64,000 bases of DNA from Caprimulgus europaeus (Eukaryota; Chordata; Aves; Caprimulgiformes; Caprimulgidae). The notes beneath the pieces were generated by a model. It searched no databases. It was not told the origin of the DNA and saw only the letters and a list, made by a program, of their open reading frames with translations. Where the stretch lies: assembly GCA_907165065.1 (NCBI GenBank), contig OU015529.1:5629054-5693053 (forward strand). The letters run 5' to 3'. Shown one piece after another: positions 61,603-64,000 of the stretch (its first letter is position 1; the number at the start of each line of letters is the position of its first letter). Position numbers and translations under genes: made by a program.

Positions 61603-64000
61603 GATTTGTCTTAGTGTTTTGGAGGCACCAGATGCTGTTTTCAGATGGGAAGTTGATCAGGCTTGTTTAACTAACATTTTCCCAGATACTATTAGGTGGT
61701 GGGTTTTTTTTATAGTGCATCCCTGAAAAGCAAGTCCTTGTAGAAATATCAGTAAGATTTCAATCTAGCCCTTCAGTAGCCATTTCTCAAGTCACCATAT
61801 TTCAGGGTAATAAATTGAGGTAGGTTAGAATAATTGTATTATATGAGAGCTCCTTGTAAATCAACTGGGAATTTTATACTTATTGTTTTTAAGTGCATCT
61901 CTTTCAAATGTGACCAGAAGAGTGAGCCCTACCTGGATTTTAGTGTTAGGCAATGTTAGAGGATTGTCTCTGCAGGTAAGCCCAAAGCCTTGGCAGATTG
62001 CTGTGAATTACAGCTGAAAATGAGAACTGCAATGAATTGCTGTATTCACAGGAAATGTTTTCCATTGGCCCCTATTCATGTTTACTACTGGAATAATAAG
62101 AGTCAAAACACAATGAGTTATTGTTTCCGCGTGGCACAGCGGGGTTAGCGGGTTTTCAATGCGTTTGTCAAGTGATTAGGCTGCTTGCTTCTCAGGATTG
62201 AATTGCAAATCATAAACCAGTTGTATGATTTTAGGCACAAAGCCCAAAAGTTTTGTTTATGATTTAGCCTTGTTGCAACTTTCTGTCTTTACCCATTTTA
62301 AGGTTCCCTATAAGTTATACTTGTAAAATTGAATTCTTCTGTCTTTGTGTTTTACGGTTCATTGATAATATTTTGATAAGATGCATTTTTCTCCTTAGAA
62401 ATATTGTCTTTTTTAAAACAATGATTTCAGAAGTTCCTATTTTTTTCTTGTTAGAGTAACTGCAAAGAGTTGACTGATTGAGAATATCCTGAGCATTTTA
62501 CTGTACTTCCTTTGTGACTTGTGCTTTCTGGTTTTAATTAAGAATTGTTTTCATTTAATTTTTTGTTGTTGTTGTTTATGCTTCATTTTAACTGTACTCT
62601 TATTTTTGGTTCAAGTTAGTATTTTTATACCCCAAGGCATACTGATCTTTAATATTTCTTAATGTATGAGTCTAGTATGAAAGAAGCAATATGAGAAAAA
62701 AACACATTTAAACTCACTGTTCTATATGAATATTACTGTTGATGGGTATTGCTTATCTTGTCACTTTATGTTGTCTGTTTTGTTTTTGAGGATGACTTCC
62801 TATGCTGGTGAAGGAAAAGAAATAATGCTTTAAAATGAGTAAGAAATGAGCTTAAATTCAAAGGTCAGATACATCAGACTTTGAGGGGGAGACATTTCTA
62901 TTTCCAGTAATTAGTATCTCCTATATTTCAGTCATAAAATTTGAAAAGTTAATTTGTCTCTTTGTAAAGTTTCTTTGTTTTAAAATCATTGATCATTAAC
63001 TGTGACAGGGTCATGTAAACCAGATGCAGCTTTTCTTCAAAAAAATTTAACAAGGCTGCAGTGTTGAACATTGCTGTAGTGTAACCAGCGAGGGATGGGT
63101 GCTTCTTTGGGTGATTTTTACACCTGGTTTAAAACCTCTTTTATCATGAAACTTTACAACTCCTTGTAAATTCAGTTTTAAACCTGTTGTTTTTCTTTGA
63201 TTTGGAAAATGTGAACACTCTGTTCATTGTTAAAAATGATACAAGTCCTAACTGCTTCAAAATTGAAAATTAAAAACCGAGAACAACTTGAAACAAAACC
63301 AAAAACCAAACATATCCTTTGGGCTGTCAGTCTGAAGACACAGCAATTGTCCAGTGTTAATCTTAGTACTTTTTCTTCTGTGAATTTAATGTTTAGAGGT
63401 AAAAATAATTTTTATGGGATTCCATTTTTAAGTAAAATGGAAACTAATTTTTAATGTGAGTTATTTATGTAAGAGTTTCCTTCAAAGACCGCTTTCAAAG
63501 TGCATCACAGGTTTCAGTTAATGGCACAGTTTTAAATACCTCAAATTTTGCATTAAAAATAGTTCTTTGCCTGTTTCCTTTCTTCCACTGTTTCATCCTG
63601 CTATGGAGAAAATAAAATCCATGTTCTCTCTGCAGCATGGATGCAGAAGCACAAAGTGAAGATGGTCAAATTCTTTCTTTCTTCCGGGGGGTTTAAGTAG
63701 CACTGTAGGAAACTGAAAGTTATGATCAGAAACTGTCATTTCACAGTTTAGCAGGAATGCCATATTTCTTCATTGAATTAGAAATACCAGACCTCAGTAA
63801 GGCTTCTTAGTAATTCTGAATTCATTCTGTATGGAAAATGTAAGAAATATTTTCCTGTGACTAATGTGGGGGGTTTTTTTAAATGGCAGTTGTCCTTTTT
63901 CCTATTAAAAAAATAAGAAAGACAATAAATTTGTCACTTATTTTTAATGATTTCTCAACTTATTTTCCTATAAATGGAAAAATGTAATTTAAAGAACCCA

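Noticed and set aside
62120..62200. Possible tRNA (GC-rich block with GGTTAGCGGG)
   Set aside because: No matching acceptor stem and no B-box (GGTTCRANYCC) or T-loop could be found.

Overview
The window is vertebrate nuclear DNA, almost certainly from a bird. It is AT-rich, intron-dominated sequence with about fourteen fragments of CR1 LINEs, the dominant avian retroposon, and one intact solo LTR of an avian ERVL-like element. I see no bacterial or phage gene, CRISPR array, rRNA or recognisable tRNA.

The only host gene I can support is ATE1, arginyl-tRNA--protein transferase, on the + strand. Four consecutive internal coding exons are present: 8593-8625 (33 nt), 15818-15999 (182 nt), 21206-21305 (100 nt) and 49675-49795 (121 nt). 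All four are flanked by AG/GT splice sites, the phases match across every junction, and together they encode the end of the linker and much of the C-terminal transferase domain. The N-terminal exons lie upstream of base 1, and the last roughly 59 codons lie beyond base 64000. I found neither in the window.

Region by region: 1-8592 is intron with an old CR1 tail, the solo LTR (4416-5049, flanked by a 5-bp duplication) and an 18-bp minisatellite. Intron 8626-15817 carries two CR1 fragments in tandem on the minus strand. Intron 16000-21205 holds a CR1 tail and a young CR1. Intron 21306-49674 (28.4 kb) holds a second young CR1, a CR1 locus remodelled into a perfect 45-bp-arm palindrome, a third minus-strand CR1, the longest CR1 (265 open codons), a CpG-rich patch near 44.3 kb and an LTR-like patch near 46.7 kb. 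From 49796 to the end is intron with a long AT microsatellite, three CR1 pieces and a GC-richer segment near 58.1 kb that might be a conserved non-coding element.

The genetics here is one large housekeeping gene in the Arg/N-degron pathway whose introns collect retroelements. The features most worth a second look are the fold-back palindrome at 35051-35165, the direct-repeat CR1 pair that brackets the 100-nt ATE1 exon, the 33-nt microexon, and the CpG-rich patch at 44.2-44.5 kb. I did not find a novel system.
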